Source: Endomychus coccineus (lineage: Eukaryota; Arthropoda; Insecta; Coleoptera; Endomychidae). Taken from it: a stretch of DNA of 64,000 nucleotides. The notes beneath the pieces are model-generated. The model searched no databases, was not told the origin of the DNA, and worked only from the letters and a program-made list of their open reading frames with translations. Location of the stretch: the NCBI GenBank assembly GCA_958510875.1, contig OY294067.1:105196010-105260009 (forward strand), given 5' to 3'. This document shows, piece by piece, positions 45,340 through 56,328 of this stretch. The position numbers were made by a program, and so were the translations under genes. The number at the start of each line of letters is the position of its first letter. The stretch's first letter is position 1.

Positions 45340-48155
45340 CTAGGTGGTCTTAAAATTTTTTAAGCTAATGCCGAACATATCTCGGTCACTTTGATTAAAT
45401 ATTTTGCATGCCCGAGAGATTGGTGAAGCAAGCACAGTTGGGTTGGATAGGTAGAACAAATTAAATCTTCTAACACTATTAGATCGAGGCAGAATGTTAA
45501 TATAACTCAACAAATCTGGGCTATCAATGACACCATTGCAGATTTTATATAAAGTTGTTAACAAGCATTGATTTCTCCTATCCTCCAACGTACTTACTCC
45601 AGCCAAATCTCTCAAACGCTGTGTGGGAAAATCCCTTGGGCAAGAAAACCTATTCTTTTTATAATAAAAGTAACGCAAAAAATTATTTTGCATAACCTCA
45701 ATCTTTTTACAATATTTTTTATTTAAAGGGTTCCAAATGAGTGAGCAATACTCGATTTTACTTCTGATAAATGAAAAATAAAGAATTAAGATTCCTTTCG
45801 GATCTTTAAAGAATTTAGTCGACCTTTTTATTAATCCCATCATTTTATAACACGAAGTTATTACATCATCAATATGATCGTGAAAGTTGAACTTATTATT
45901 CATAATAACACCAAGATCATGGATTTGCCTCACTGATTTCAGTTCTGAATGCCCAATAAAATATTTGGACAACCTTTCTGATTTCTTTCTACTTATGGAC
46001 ATAACATAGCACTTATTAATATTTAAAGTAAGCTCATTCAAAACACACCAATCATTAAATCTATACAAATCACTCTGAAGAATAATGGCATCACTGACGT
46101 CATTAATTCTACGGTATAATTTCACATCATCCGCAAATAAAAGACAAAAAGACTGAAATATTTCTGGCAAATCATTAATAAAAATTAGAAAAAATAGGGG
46201 ACCCAGTTTTGAGCCTTGAGGAATTCCTGAATTGGGAATAAAAAGAGAAGATGTAAACTTGAGAAAAGAAACACAACATTCCCTGTTCTGAAGATAAGAG
46301 GCAAAAAAACGGATAGCCCCATCAGTCGCACCCAATTTACTAAGTTTTTTAAGTAATATATCATGAGAAACCATATCAAAAGCTTTACTGAAATCAGTAT
46401 AAATTACATCTATTTCACCTCTGTCCTCCATAACTCTAGAAACATATTCAGAAAAAACTAATAGATTTGATTCAGTGGATCTCCCTTTATAAAACCCATG
46501 CTGATTAGGTGAAATATACTGTTTTACACTGTTATAAAGAATCTTGTAAATGACATTTTCAAATACTTTGCCTGGACCATTTAAAATCGAAATAGGTCTA
46601 TAATTCGATATCTCAACCTCATTACCTTTTTTAAAAACTGGTGTAATTTTTACTAATTTCCATTTCATGGGAAACACTCCTTGTTGAAAACATAAATTAA
46701 AAATATGCAGCATCTTATCAGCTAATTCATATTTTAGTTCTTTAAAGAAGAAGGTTGGAATACCATCCAGACCACTACTTTTTTTGGATTTTAATTCATC
46801 AAAAGCTCCCAATACATCATTTAGATTTATCATACCAAAATGTAAATTTAGAAAATTATCATTATCTTGAACTACAGACTCTAAACTATAGCACGATTTT
46901 TTGGCACTGTAGACTGAATTAAAATAATCAGCAAAAGCATTTGAAATATCTTTACCTTTGAAAACCTGCCCATTCCATTCCATCCTGTCAAGCAATTTTG
47001 ATTTAGATCTTAATGAATTAATATATGTCCAAAACTGTTTGGAGTCATTCACTACAGATTGTTCAACAGATTTAATATAAACAATATAAGCATTTTGAAT
47101 ACGATCTTTAAGATTCTTACGGACATCTTTAAACCTTGACTCAAAGTAGGGTGAGACCCTCTTTTTCTTAGCCAGCATATTTTTCTCTCTACACAACTTT
47201 TTAATTTCATCAGTAAACCAAAGGGGATATTTATCATCACGTTTAATCAGTTTTTTGGGAACAAATTTATTTATCGCCTCATAAATAATATCATACAATA
47301 GATCCACTAATGGATCTACAGATTCCATTAGCAAAAAATTACTCCAATTATACTCACTCAAAAATTTCTTAATATTTCTCATATTGGCTTTGTGATACTG
47401 AAAATATTCAACATTATTATTTTGATTATTTACATCTGATACCGAATAAGGATTACTGGGAATCGTAAACTGAAGAGTTAGCGCCGGGTGATACCTATCT
47501 TCCACAACAAACGGACAGTTTTCGTGGTTCACAGTACTATTCTCAATATTAGTTAAAGCCAAATCTAAAGTTCTACCATAACAATTCAAAACATTATTGA
47601 TAGACTCCAAATTCAGAAGAGACATTAAATTTGAAATTATATTAGTTTTACAATTACCATCAACCGCATGATTAATTACATTATATATATTCTGCAAGTT
47701 AAAATCGCCTACTATAACAACACGACAGTTATTTTTCCATAATGCAATTAAGTCAATAAAGATTTGCACAAAATTCTCATAATTCTTACTATTACTACTA
47801 GGCCGAAAATAAACAGTACATATAAAAAAATAACCCCTGATTTATAAAAACTACAAATAATACACTCAAAATCAGGTTCGGATACTTTTTTAACTAATCT
47901 AGGTCTCAAATCAGATAAGATAGCTAAAAGTACCCCACCCCCTCTTTCCAACTAAACTCTATCGGATCTAAACACATCATACCTATTATCAAAAATTTCA
48001 TTATTCAAAATTGAAGAATTTAACCATGTCTCAGAGAGCGCAATTATATTAAAATTATTTTGCAAAACTGATAACAAAAATTCATTTGTTTTTGTCCTCA
48101 GTCCCCTTACATTCTGATAATATAAATCAAACTCGTTCTTATTATCTATAATCAC
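45340..48155 (-). pseudogene. Retrotransposon ORF2: endonuclease and reverse transcriptase
   Basis: The endonuclease begins at 48155 (LYYQNVRGLRTKTNEFLLSV) with ALSETWLNSS. A stop near 47952 and a frame change near 47830 break the middle. The frame reopens with VVIVGDFNLQNIYN and runs unbroken for 809 residues. That stretch includes the linker, SSGLDGIPTFFFKEL, SNYRPISILNGPGKVFE, IYTDFSKAFDMVSHDILLKK and GIPQGSKLGPLFFLIFINDL, the catalytic LLFADDVKLYRR near 46130, and a C-terminal domain ending at 45340. No RNase H follows. The long unbroken frame suggests a recent insertion with damage restricted to the endonuclease. Confidence 0.85.
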
Positions 48156-48313
48156 TAATAATATTATTAAACATCAAAACAACTGTTGATAAAACAAAAA
48201 TGAAACAAAAACTCTTTCTTCTCATTTCAAAAGAAAAATTACTTAAAAATATGAAATAAAAATAATATTATTATGTATTATGTACATTATTAATTCTAAG
48301 AGAACCATAAAAC

Positions 48314-49369
48314 TTATTGTTTAACACCTGCAAGAAAAGTGTCAAACTGAGCTTTTGTCGAAAACGAAAAAACTCTACTTCCATCAGTTTTTCTTAAATA
48401 GATCTTACCATTATTTACCCAAACAAATTTCCAATTTTCTTGAACTTTAAATTTACGCGCCATTGATAATAGTTTCTTTCTAACAGGTGTCAAAGCTTCA
48501 TTAACATAAATAGGTGAACTTTGTTGCATTCCTAAGTGAGTAGTGTTAAGATCCCTCCTCACCTTTCTACACTTAAGAAACTCATTTTTATCATTATTTC
48601 TTAAAAACTTTAATAATATTGTAGGATATTCAATACCAGGAATCTTCCGAAGTTGAAAACAAGAATCAATCGCATCCCAGTTTAACTTGAAACCAATTGC
48701 AGTAGAAAGGTTCGTAACAGCGGCAGACAAGGTTTCTCCTTGCCTCACTGGTAAACCATATACCTCAACAACATTAGAACGATTTTCTTGCTGAGATAAA
48801 TCAACTTCTTCCTTCAAAAACTGAATGTCCTTTTTTAAAACCTCGTTTTCACCTAATAGCTTTGTAATAATGTCCTGCTGAGTTTGTATAATTTTATTTT
48901 GTGTTTCAATGAGATTCTTATTATCCCCGATTTTGTCATGACAGGAATTCAGTGAGACATTGATATTTTTCTCTAGATTTGCTTGACTCACAGCAATGTC
49001 GCTTATTTGTTTTCTTAAATCAACAAGCAACTCATGAATATCTTGTGTCTGGCTAGAAGTTCCAGACTGAGACTGTTGACTGCCGCTGTCTGATTTAATA
49101 GGTTTGGAATTTTTTTTTTAATCACCTGCCATACTAATGTCAGAATCAGAGAAAGTTCTGCTTTGACGTCTTAATTGCAAACAGTTTCCACAATTCCACT
49201 TTTCTCCCAAAATTTCAAATTCTACTTCGGAAATGTTCACACATTGCCAATGAAAAAAACCAGAGCAATTACAACACTGAATCTTTTCCAAGGAATGCCT
49301 AGAGATAACTACTTCACAAATTGTACATGAACTCATAGGTATTTCATCTAAATTACACTTGGAAATCAA
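48314..49369 (-). pseudogene. Retrotransposon ORF1: PHD finger, coiled coil, FP-like domain (one in-frame stop)
   Basis: Starts at 49369 (MISKCNLDEIPMSSCTICEV) with a PHD-like finger CTICEV...CCNCSGFFHWQCVN...WNCGNC. A TAA in an A-run at about 49118-49120 (after S-M-A-G-D) interrupts the frame. The same frame continues through a Ser/Gln linker to a coiled coil (LRKQISDIAVSQANLEKNIN to LKKDIQFLKEEVDL) and an FP25/L1-ORF1-like domain (NVVEVYGLPVRQGETLSAAV to FLAGVKQ), ending at 48314. PHD plus coiled coil plus FP-like domain is a known insect retrotransposon ORF1 build. The stop is one base change or an A-run length change away from open. Confidence 0.8.
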
Positions 49370-49725
49370 GAATTATATGCCAGAATTAGTGATAGGTAAT
49401 TTAAATAAAAATATTTCACCATAAAAAGAAAAGAAACTAGACTTTTAAAAACTATTAAAATCATTTATAAGACTGCATAACTTTATGAATGTATTAGACA
49501 ATACGTCAACACTATAGACTGACCTTGAGCACATCTGCACAGTACGGAGTTCAGAACTATACTCGTTGTTCCAATCTCCTCTACCCGGGATGAGGATTTT
49601 GGGAGAAGTGAGACATATAGCAGGAATCATGCTATCTTGCTTCATTTCTGGTATGGGACATTTTGAGATTGTCTCACTTAGAATTGATGAGTGTCCACGA
49701 GAGTGGGCTCTCGTCGGAGCCGACC

Positions 49726-50908
49726 TTATGCCGCTAAGTATGCCTGATGCAAGGCAGTTTCAGTCGAGAGGCCAGCCTGGTAGGCGTGTTGACGAAAGTG
49801 TAAGGGATGGGCCTTTAGTGGGCCATCTCTCAAGTATCGGTCAATCAGTCTCTCCATTGCCTTTAATAGGAATGAGGTTAGACTAATAGGGCGGAATGCC
49901 TTAGCTTGGGTATGATCAGTTTTACCCGCCTTTGGAATAAACACGACTTTCACTGCCCGCCATAGCTTTGGAATAAAGCCAGTGGCTATGCAAAATCGGA
50001 AGATTTTCACCTATAGCTTGATGATAATTTCCTGTCCCTCTTGTAGGAGAGCCGGGAAGATTCCATCTTCGCCTGGTGATTTGTACGGTGCGAACCCGGA
50101 TATGGCCCACTTCACCTTAACATAATTGACTATGTCGGAGGACAAACGAAAGTCACCGTTATGACGGTCACTCTGTCCATCGTCTCTTTCAGTAGTCAGA
50201 TCTCTGTCTCCAGAGTCAGGAAAATGGACCGACACTAGGTGTCTCAGTGTCTCTTCCAGAGTCGTGGTGTACTCACCACTCGGAAGAATCACTGATCCAA
50301 TTCAGGCTCTGTTGTCTTCTGAGATAACTTTGCAGAGTCTTGCTGCAGAGGGTAACTTGTTGATATCCCCGCAGAAAGTCCGCCAGTGTCTCGTTTTGAC
50401 GTTCTCAACGCTTTTTTATAGTCTCTTTGGACCGCTTTATAGCTGTCCCAATTCACGACTACTTGAGATCTCTTAGCATTATTAAAGAGTTTTCTTACCG
50501 TTTTCCGGTGTTCCTCCACTTTTGTGGTCCACCATGGCGTTGTTCCTCCAGCGTTCCTCTGCCTAAGGTCACAGCTGGCTTCGTACGCAGAGATGATGGC
50601 GGAGCTAAAACCCGAAACTGTAGCCTCTGTCTCCGCCCTTCCTTCTCCGTGATAAGTCGGAAGCATCAGCAGCCTACCACATAGATCCTCCTTAGAGGCC
50701 CCAGTTGGAGGTCCTTGGATCCCTGTAACTTTGAAGCTCATTTGTGATAGATTCAACATCAAATAGAATGTGTCTATGATCCGATAAGGACACTTCAGAA
50801 GACACTTTCCATTTCGAAACCTGAGTCTCTATTGCCCTAGAGCAAAGGGTCAGATCAATAACATCCTGCCTTCTAGGGGTGAAATAAGTTGATATTGACC
50901 CTCTATTG
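49726..50908 (-). pseudogene. R1-like retrotransposon ORF2: end of endonuclease and start of reverse transcriptase
   Basis: Immediately outside the Polinton-like element (50908 down) the frame reads N-R-G-S-I-S-T, DVIDLTLCSRAIETQVSKWK and SSEVSLSDHRHILFD, the C-terminal half of an APE-type endonuclease including the S-D-H motif. A frame change near 50690 leads to the linker (TPWWTTKVEEHRKTVRKLFN) and another near 50380 to WAISGFAPYKSPGEDGIFPA. Then come VFIPKAGKTDHTQAKAFRPI, SLTSFLLKAMERLIDRYL and HAYQAGLSTETALHQ, the first reverse transcriptase blocks. Homology ends near 49740, before the catalytic F-A-D-D. Confidence 0.8.
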
Positions 50909-50914
50909 AGGATC
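50909..50914. repeat. Target-site duplication, left copy
   Basis: AGGATC directly outside the left AG end of the Polinton-like element. The identical AGGATC lies directly outside the right end (60443-60448). Confidence 0.9.
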
Positions 50915-51108
50915 AGTAGATGAACAGGACGAGTTCGGCCTCAGGATATCCGGTCTCCACTTCCGGTCTAGCTGTCGATGTGCATCCGGTGTGAGCTTGT
51001 CCTTATCAGTTTTGAAAGGATGTAGGTGATAAGGATTTTATTTGTAAAGAGTATACAGGGTGTGTATAAAAAGTGTGTCACATGTACAGAGTCACGTGAC
51101 TAACACAT

Positions 51109-51610
51109 GACAGCATGGCGGCCCTAAGGTACAGCTGTCATGGCGACCATAAGGACCAGCTGTCATGGCGGCTATAAGGTACAGCTGTCATGGCGACCAT
51201 AAGGTCCAACTGTCATGGCGACCATAAGGACCAGCTGTCATGGCGAACCTAAGGTACAGCTGTCATGGCGACCATAAGGTCCAGCTGTCATGGCGATCAT
51301 AAGGTACAGCTGCCATGGCGCCCATAAGGTACAGCTGTCATGGCGACCATAAGGTCCAGCTGTCATGGCGATCATAAGGTACAGCTGTCATGGCGCCCAT
51401 AAGGTACAGCTGTCATGGCGACCATAAGGTCCAGCTGTCATGGCGACCATAAGGTCCAGCTGTCATGGCGACCATAAGATCCAGCTGTCATGGCAACCAT
51501 AAGGTCCAGCTGTCATGGCGACCATAAGGACCAGCTGTCATGGCGACCATAAGGTCCAGCTGTCAAGGCGACCATAAGGTACAGCTGTCATGGCGGACCC
51601 AAGGTACAGA
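51109..51610. repeat. 25-bp minisatellite in the left inverted repeat
   Basis: About 20 units of CAGCTGTCATGGCGACCATA + AGGTC, with variants GACC/GATC/GCCC. Each unit contains the CAGCTG E-box palindrome. The right inverted repeat has about 12 units in inverted orientation. Confidence 0.9.
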
Positions 51611-52726
51611 CTGCTTCGTGGAGGGGGGCTCCGCCACCTCTAGGAAGCAATCTGTACCTTTGGTCCAAAGGTACAGGCTGCTTCATGGAGATGTCACCAC
51701 CACGTGACAGCTGTCATCGAAGGTGAAGAATGCTTCGTGGAGATGGCGCCACCAAGTGACAGCTGTCATGGCGGACCTAAGGTACAGATTGCTTCGTGAA
51801 GATGTCACCACCACGTGACAGCTGTCATGGCAACCCTTGGGTACAGGCTGCTTCATGGAGATGTCGCCACCACATGACAGCTGTCATGGCGGACTAAAGG
51901 TACAGGTTGCTTCGTGTAGGTGTCACCACCACGTGACAGCTGTCATGGTGAGCTAAAGGTACAGGCTGCTTCATGGAGATGTCGCCACCACATGACAGCT
52001 GTCATGGCGAACCAAAGGTACAGGTTGCTTCGTGTAGGTGTCACCACCACGTGACAGCTGTCATGGTGAGCTAAAGGCACAGGCTTCTTCGTGTAGGTGT
52101 CACGTGACAGATGTCATGGCGGATCGAAGGTACAGGCTGCTTCGTGAAGGTGTCACCACCACGTGACAGAGACTGCTTCGTGGAGGTGTCGCCACCAGTT
52201 CGACTCGTCCGACTCATGCGACTTATACGGTTTTGAAATCACATGATCTGTCACGCGGTGAGATATGGTGTCTGTCACTTCGACGGAGTGTCTGTCACAA
52301 GGTGTCATGGTGGCCATCACGTACCATAGAGCTGAAGGTTACAGAGCTAACCCAACTCAAAACCATAGAGCATCATGGTGGTGGAAAGAGTTGTCATGAT
52401 GTCTGTCACGTGAGGTCTTCATCGAGGTGTCATGTCGCGTCTTGGAGGGTGTGACGTGGTGGATCCATGAAGCATCTGTCACGCGAACTGTCAAGACGGA
52501 TCTATGAATGTCAACCATAGCTTTATAGGTATCAAATGAAAAGTCTTGATATGCAGAATGTTAATTTTATTGAATTGAAGATCCTACGATCATAGTTTAC
52601 CAACGGTGATGACGTCACGGGAGGCATTCATTGTTTCAATCCGGCGACCATAGTTTACGAACGATGATGACGTCACTGCTTCGAACCGATGACAGTAACT
52701 GATTCAACCCGGCGACCATAGTTTAC

Positions 52727-52752
52727 GAACGATGATGACGTCATCATCGTTC
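52727..52752. repeat. Perfect 26-bp palindrome with TGACGTCA core, left
   Basis: GAACGATGATGACG + TCATCATCGTTC reads identically on both strands and contains TGACGTCA, the classical CRE/ATF site. It lies at the inner edge of the left inverted repeat. A half-version (ACCATAGTTTACGAACGATG followed by ATGACGTCA) occurs twice just outside it. Confidence 0.9.
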
Positions 52753-52917
52753 ACGAACTATGATCGTCAGATGAGGAATGAAATGCGAGTAATAATAATG
52801 ATACTCTATGTGTAAATGTGAATAGTTGGAGGTTATGATAAAGATATCCAGTAAGTTTGTAAATGTGTCATTATGCATATATCTTTTGAAGAATACACAC
52901 GTATACTTTGAAAATTT

Positions 52918-53524
52918 GTGGAGAAAGTTCATGAACTAAGAAGAGACTTGAATTTTCACGAAGATAAAATAAAAGTTATAAGACTGTTGAATACATTTAC
53001 AAGTGCAAAAAGTGAAGTTAATGATGGGAGTGGGGATGTTAAAAAAAAATTTCGTGATTCTAACCACAAATCTGAATGGTATTCTATACGCGAACGTTCC
53101 CCAACACGTTGAGCGCATTTATATTTGTCTGAAGGATGTTGCAACCGATGGTGGTGGGGGGTGTAACCGTACCGAATGGATTCCGATGAATTTTAGAAAA
53201 ATCAACGATAATCAATTAGAGGTATTCGCATTCAACATTCCTCAAGATAATCGTACCACCATACATTATAAACTTAAACTTTTATTCTTTGATCGGAGTG
53301 AGGGAGATATGGCTGAATGGCAATTGCTCCAACAATCATCATGTTTACCACATGTCATACAAAAGACAATATCAACACCATCCACACGTACATCATCCTC
53401 ACTAGACGAAGAAATTTCTAAAATTTTCGCAATTTTGTATGCAATTTTATCTTCTTTATCAGTACTAATGTTGAAAATGTTTGTTAAATATGTAAAGAAG
53501 GCTATTTACCATGTAAATAAATGA
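52918..53524 (+). CDS. Unknown Polinton-like element protein with C-terminal hydrophobic segment
   Basis: The only gene of the element on the plus strand. The clear part starts around 53003 and reads ILTTNLNGILYANVPQHVER, WIPMNFRKINDNQLEVFAFN and RTTIHYKLKLLFFDRSEGDM. It ends with a Ser/Thr stretch and a hydrophobic segment IFAILYAILSSLSVLMLKMF (about residues 140-162), likely a membrane anchor or membrane-active helix. Another frame (MEKVHELRRDLNFHEDKIKV) is open from 52918 to 53112 and overlaps across an A-run (AAAAAAAAA near 53041-53049), so the true N-terminus may involve a shift or splice there. I do not recognise the family. A membrane-associated virion protein is possible but only inferred. 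Confidence 0.45.
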
Positions 53525-53569
53525 TTGTATGAAGATATAAGTGTTTTAATAAAACAAAAGGAATGATAA

Positions 53570-54567
53570 TTATAATAATATATTGACATTATCATTTGCT
53601 AGTTCATAAGCTTTATTTTTGTGATTGATAACACATTCTATCAATGACTCGATGTTGATATCACTAATCAATTGTTCACCCCCCTCTTCTTCTGCGGCAT
53701 GAATAATATTTCCTCTTGCATACCATTTCAAATCGCGGCGGAAATTCTGTTTCACTTCGTTACCAATATCGATAGCATGAGATATGTTAGACCATTTACG
53801 TATTAATCGCATTCCTCGATTTTGTAATTTTCTGTCGGCATCACGCCAACCATCCTCCTGTCGACGCATTAGGTACCATTCTGGTCTCATATCATTCGAT
53901 GTTCGATATAATCCAAAATAATATATATTATATAAATTTTATTATAAAAAACAAAGTAATTACCTAAATTTCGTCTCTTTCCGAAATTTATAGGAGGTGG
54001 AACAATATTTGGTGCAATGTTATTCCGTAAGGTGATAACATTCATTTGAATTTGTTGAGATAAGCGTTGAGATCGTTCTTTCGCAAGACATTCATGTTCC
54101 TCAGCTCTTTGACGTTCTTGTGGTTCATAGAATTTCTCGTACTCACAATATTTCATCATAATAAATTTCATTAACGAAAACAGTTCACGTAACTCGATGA
54201 CTTTAGGAGTTCGCATTTGCATCAATAATGATTCGAAATCAATAGCATCTAGAACATAATATTTCTTTCGTGCATCAGTCTTATCATAAATTCCTAAATG
54301 GTGTATATGCGGGTTTTTCCTCAACAATTTTGTTATAACACCCTTTTTAGCATGATATTTTTTGCCGCGATAACCTAACCAATCCAATAGATCTTCATTC
54401 ATCAGAACGCGTTGGTTTAGTTGAATATTCCAAAATAAATAGTTTCTTTTATCGTTTCTTATATCGATCCCAAATTTTAGACACACTTCATTAACTGTTA
54501 ACTTAATAAAATTGTTGGTGGACCATGTAGCCACATTTGAATCACGAACGCACGCTGCTAAGTTCAT
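53570..54567 (-). CDS. MSV199-like protein, possibly one spliced gene
   Basis: The upstream frame (54567-53887) starts MNLAACVRDSNVATWSTNNF. It contains RVLMNEDLLDWLGYRGKKYH and GVITKLLRKNPHIHHLGIYD, resembling the MSV199 domain of large insect DNA viruses and related elements. A charged helix follows (RQRAEEHECLAKERSQRLSQ). The second frame (53890-53570) reads WYLMRRQEDGWRDADRKLQN and WSNISHAIDIGNEVKQNFRR, which I recall as the usual C-terminal domain of the same protein family. The frames overlap by ATGA at 53887-53890. However, a GTAATT donor after R-R-N-L (near 53963) and an AG near 53882 could splice out the AT-rich end and join them. I favour one protein of about 300 residues; the splice is inferred. 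Confidence 0.5.
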
Positions 54568-54903
54568 TTTTATAACTGAACATTTTCTGAAATGATTCTC
54601 TCTTACATACGTGAGAACGTGAACGTGAATAGTGAGGGTGGGGGGTAACTCTCCGTTTCGATGTCATTGCAAACGTTGATAACTGACTGATAACGTCACT
54701 AGTTGTTTCAATTTGTTTCATTTCCAGCAACCGACTACCATAGTTTACAAACTATGATCGTCGGATGTTTACATCACCACCTACCGTTTGAAAAATAAAA
54801 TATCAAATATAATAATAATAATAACATTTATTGGGAAAGATACATTTTGATAGTACATCATTTAGAACTAAAATTATAACATTATGATTCATCACCTGGT
54901 TCT

Positions 54904-56115
54904 TCACACCAAATTCCGAACTGATCCTGTAATCGGAGAATACTCCATTATACGATCGTTAATGATGATGCAATAAGCCCTGGTGTTTTTGGGGAAATTC
55001 AGGAAACTTTCCATCTCTAGTTTGACGTCAACTGTTGATGACTTTATAGCATCGTTTTGTTTTGAACAGTCAATCACAAAAATTGCTCTATTCTTGAATG
55101 CTATATAATCTAACATGGGCTCACTTATTATTTTATTTGAAAATGATTTCTGGAAATCATAGTACATCTGGTATGCTTCCACGTATTGCTGGTCGGTGAA
55201 ATTCAATTTCATTGCTTCATATGGATAACACTCTGAATTCAAGTATAATTTTACATTTAGCAAGTTTATATGATCGAAATATGCACTGTGCTTAACAGGA
55301 TTATTTTTTCGATCAGTTTGGAAAGCTAGAATCACATATCTAGGACGTTCCAAATTCATTGATGTTTTAACAGCCCAAATGTCACGAGTGCTCTCCTTCA
55401 TCAACGGATTTTCATGCAGATCCGAACTACGGAATGGAATCAAAATAGGCTTCTCAGCACTCAAATTCCCCAACATTTGAAATTTAACTTGATCACTTGG
55501 AAACACATGTCGCACTTTTAATGCTATCGTCTTCACATTTATTTTAGCCGTTTTCGTGCCTGTGCTATTAGTATAGCAATCGTTATCGGTTCGAGACCTT
55601 ATCAAGCGCAGCTTATGTTTTCCACTCAAAACTTTGTTATAGTCAATGAATAGGCCTAGTAGAAAATTCAACGGTATCCATAAATTGATTTTATTATTGT
55701 AGACTGAACTCAATACATCCTTAAATGACCATCCAGAAATAGCTAGAGGTATAGATTCATGTTTGGCATATGTTAGATAAGCTCTGATGGTGCTGACAAT
55801 ACCAGGATCACGTACTTTGTCTATCTCTTTTCCATTCAATTCATAACTGATATATTCGAAGAGAAACGCTCCGAAATTATTCGTTAGTTTACATTCACCA
55901 TCACCACTTGCTTCTGGCTGGAATTCTGCCTCGATGAATAAAGCAGACGATGCCAAATCTACCAACACGTCTTGTTGATTGATTAATATCTCAATTTCAT
56001 CGCTGTTGCCAAAAGATGTTGTGTGGGGATAGTAGATATGAGTTTCTTCTCGGATGATGTCTTCATTGAAGTCTGGCTCGTTGAATATTTGAAGTTTTTC
56101 CGACATTGTAACCAA
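54904..56115 (-). CDS. Major capsid protein candidate (double jelly-roll type)
   Basis: A 403-residue unbroken frame beginning MVTMSEKLQIFNEPDFNEDI. Features include EIEILINQQDVLVDLASSAL near residue 45, FLFEYISYELNGKEIDKVRD near 85-105, NLWIPLNFLLGLFIDYNKVL near 140-160, and RYVILAFQTDRKNNP with YVEAYQMYYDF further on. The N-Q-Q-D..L...S-x-L-(F/Y)-I-E and Y-E-L-N-G-x-E-I-D-(R/K) strings are hallmarks of a capsid-like protein repeated across arthropod genomes in Polinton/adintovirus-type elements. Double jelly-roll assignment is from recalled family knowledge, not computed here. It lies between the penton-like gene and the MSV199-like gene on the same strand. No membrane segment. Confidence 0.65.
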   Translation of the reverse strand: MVTMSEKLQIFNEPDFNEDIIREETHIYYPHTTSFGNSDEIEILINQQDVLVDLASSALFIEAEFQPEASGDGECKLTNNFGAFLFEYISYELNGKEIDKVRDPGIVSTIRAYLTYAKHESIPLAISGWSFKDVLSSVYNNKINLWIPLNFLLGLFIDYNKVLSGKHKLRLIRSRTDNDCYTNSTGTKTAKINVKTIALKVRHVFPSDQVKFQMLGNLSAEKPILIPFRSSDLHENPLMKESTRDIWAVKTSMNLERPRYVILAFQTDRKNNPVKHSAYFDHINLLNVKLYLNSECYPYEAMKLNFTDQQYVEAYQMYYDFQKSFSNKIISEPMLDYIAFKNRAIFVIDCSKQNDAIKSSTVDVKLEMESFLNFPKNTRAYCIIINDRIMEYSPITGSVRNLV

Positions 56116-56328
56116 GGGACTTCAAAAAATTGGTATTTTCCAATGATAGTGATGCAGAAGCAACCTTCTCCCTTGAACTCGTTGTAGATAATGACTGATG
56201 ACCACTATGGGTATGTCTTTTATTGCTGAAATCCAAACCCATGTTCTCAAGTGATGGCTACTGCAACAACAACCTTCTCAGATGAATTCTTTTCATATAA
56301 TGAGTGGTGGTGAGTATTGGATTATTAT

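Larger units (their letters stand above)
45003..49440 (-). mobile_element. Second CR1/Jockey-like non-LTR retrotransposon
   Basis: Minus-strand element with ORF1 (49369-48314), ORF2 (48155-45340) and an A-rich/AAATA-repeat tail at 45003-45077. The 3' end directly abuts R1-like sequence at about 45003. The 5' end is somewhere upstream of 49369 (taken as about 49440) and no target duplication was identified. It is distinct from the element at 8234-13130: ORF1 has a different build and the tail differs. Confidence 0.75.
50915..52790. repeat. Left terminal inverted repeat of the Polinton-like element
   Basis: The outer about 190 bases match the right end almost base for base. Then follow the 25-bp minisatellite, a region of CACGTGACAGCTGTCATGG repeats alternating with GCTTCGTG(G/T)A strings, and inner unique sequence ending at the GACGTC palindrome near 52752. 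It is longer than the right copy because it has more minisatellite units and about 350 extra bases (about 52245-52600). Confidence 0.85.

Noticed and set aside
51060..52240. Possible CRISPR-like array
   Set aside because: Units are contiguous, diverged and without unique spacers. They are minisatellites inside terminal inverted repeats in eukaryotic sequence.
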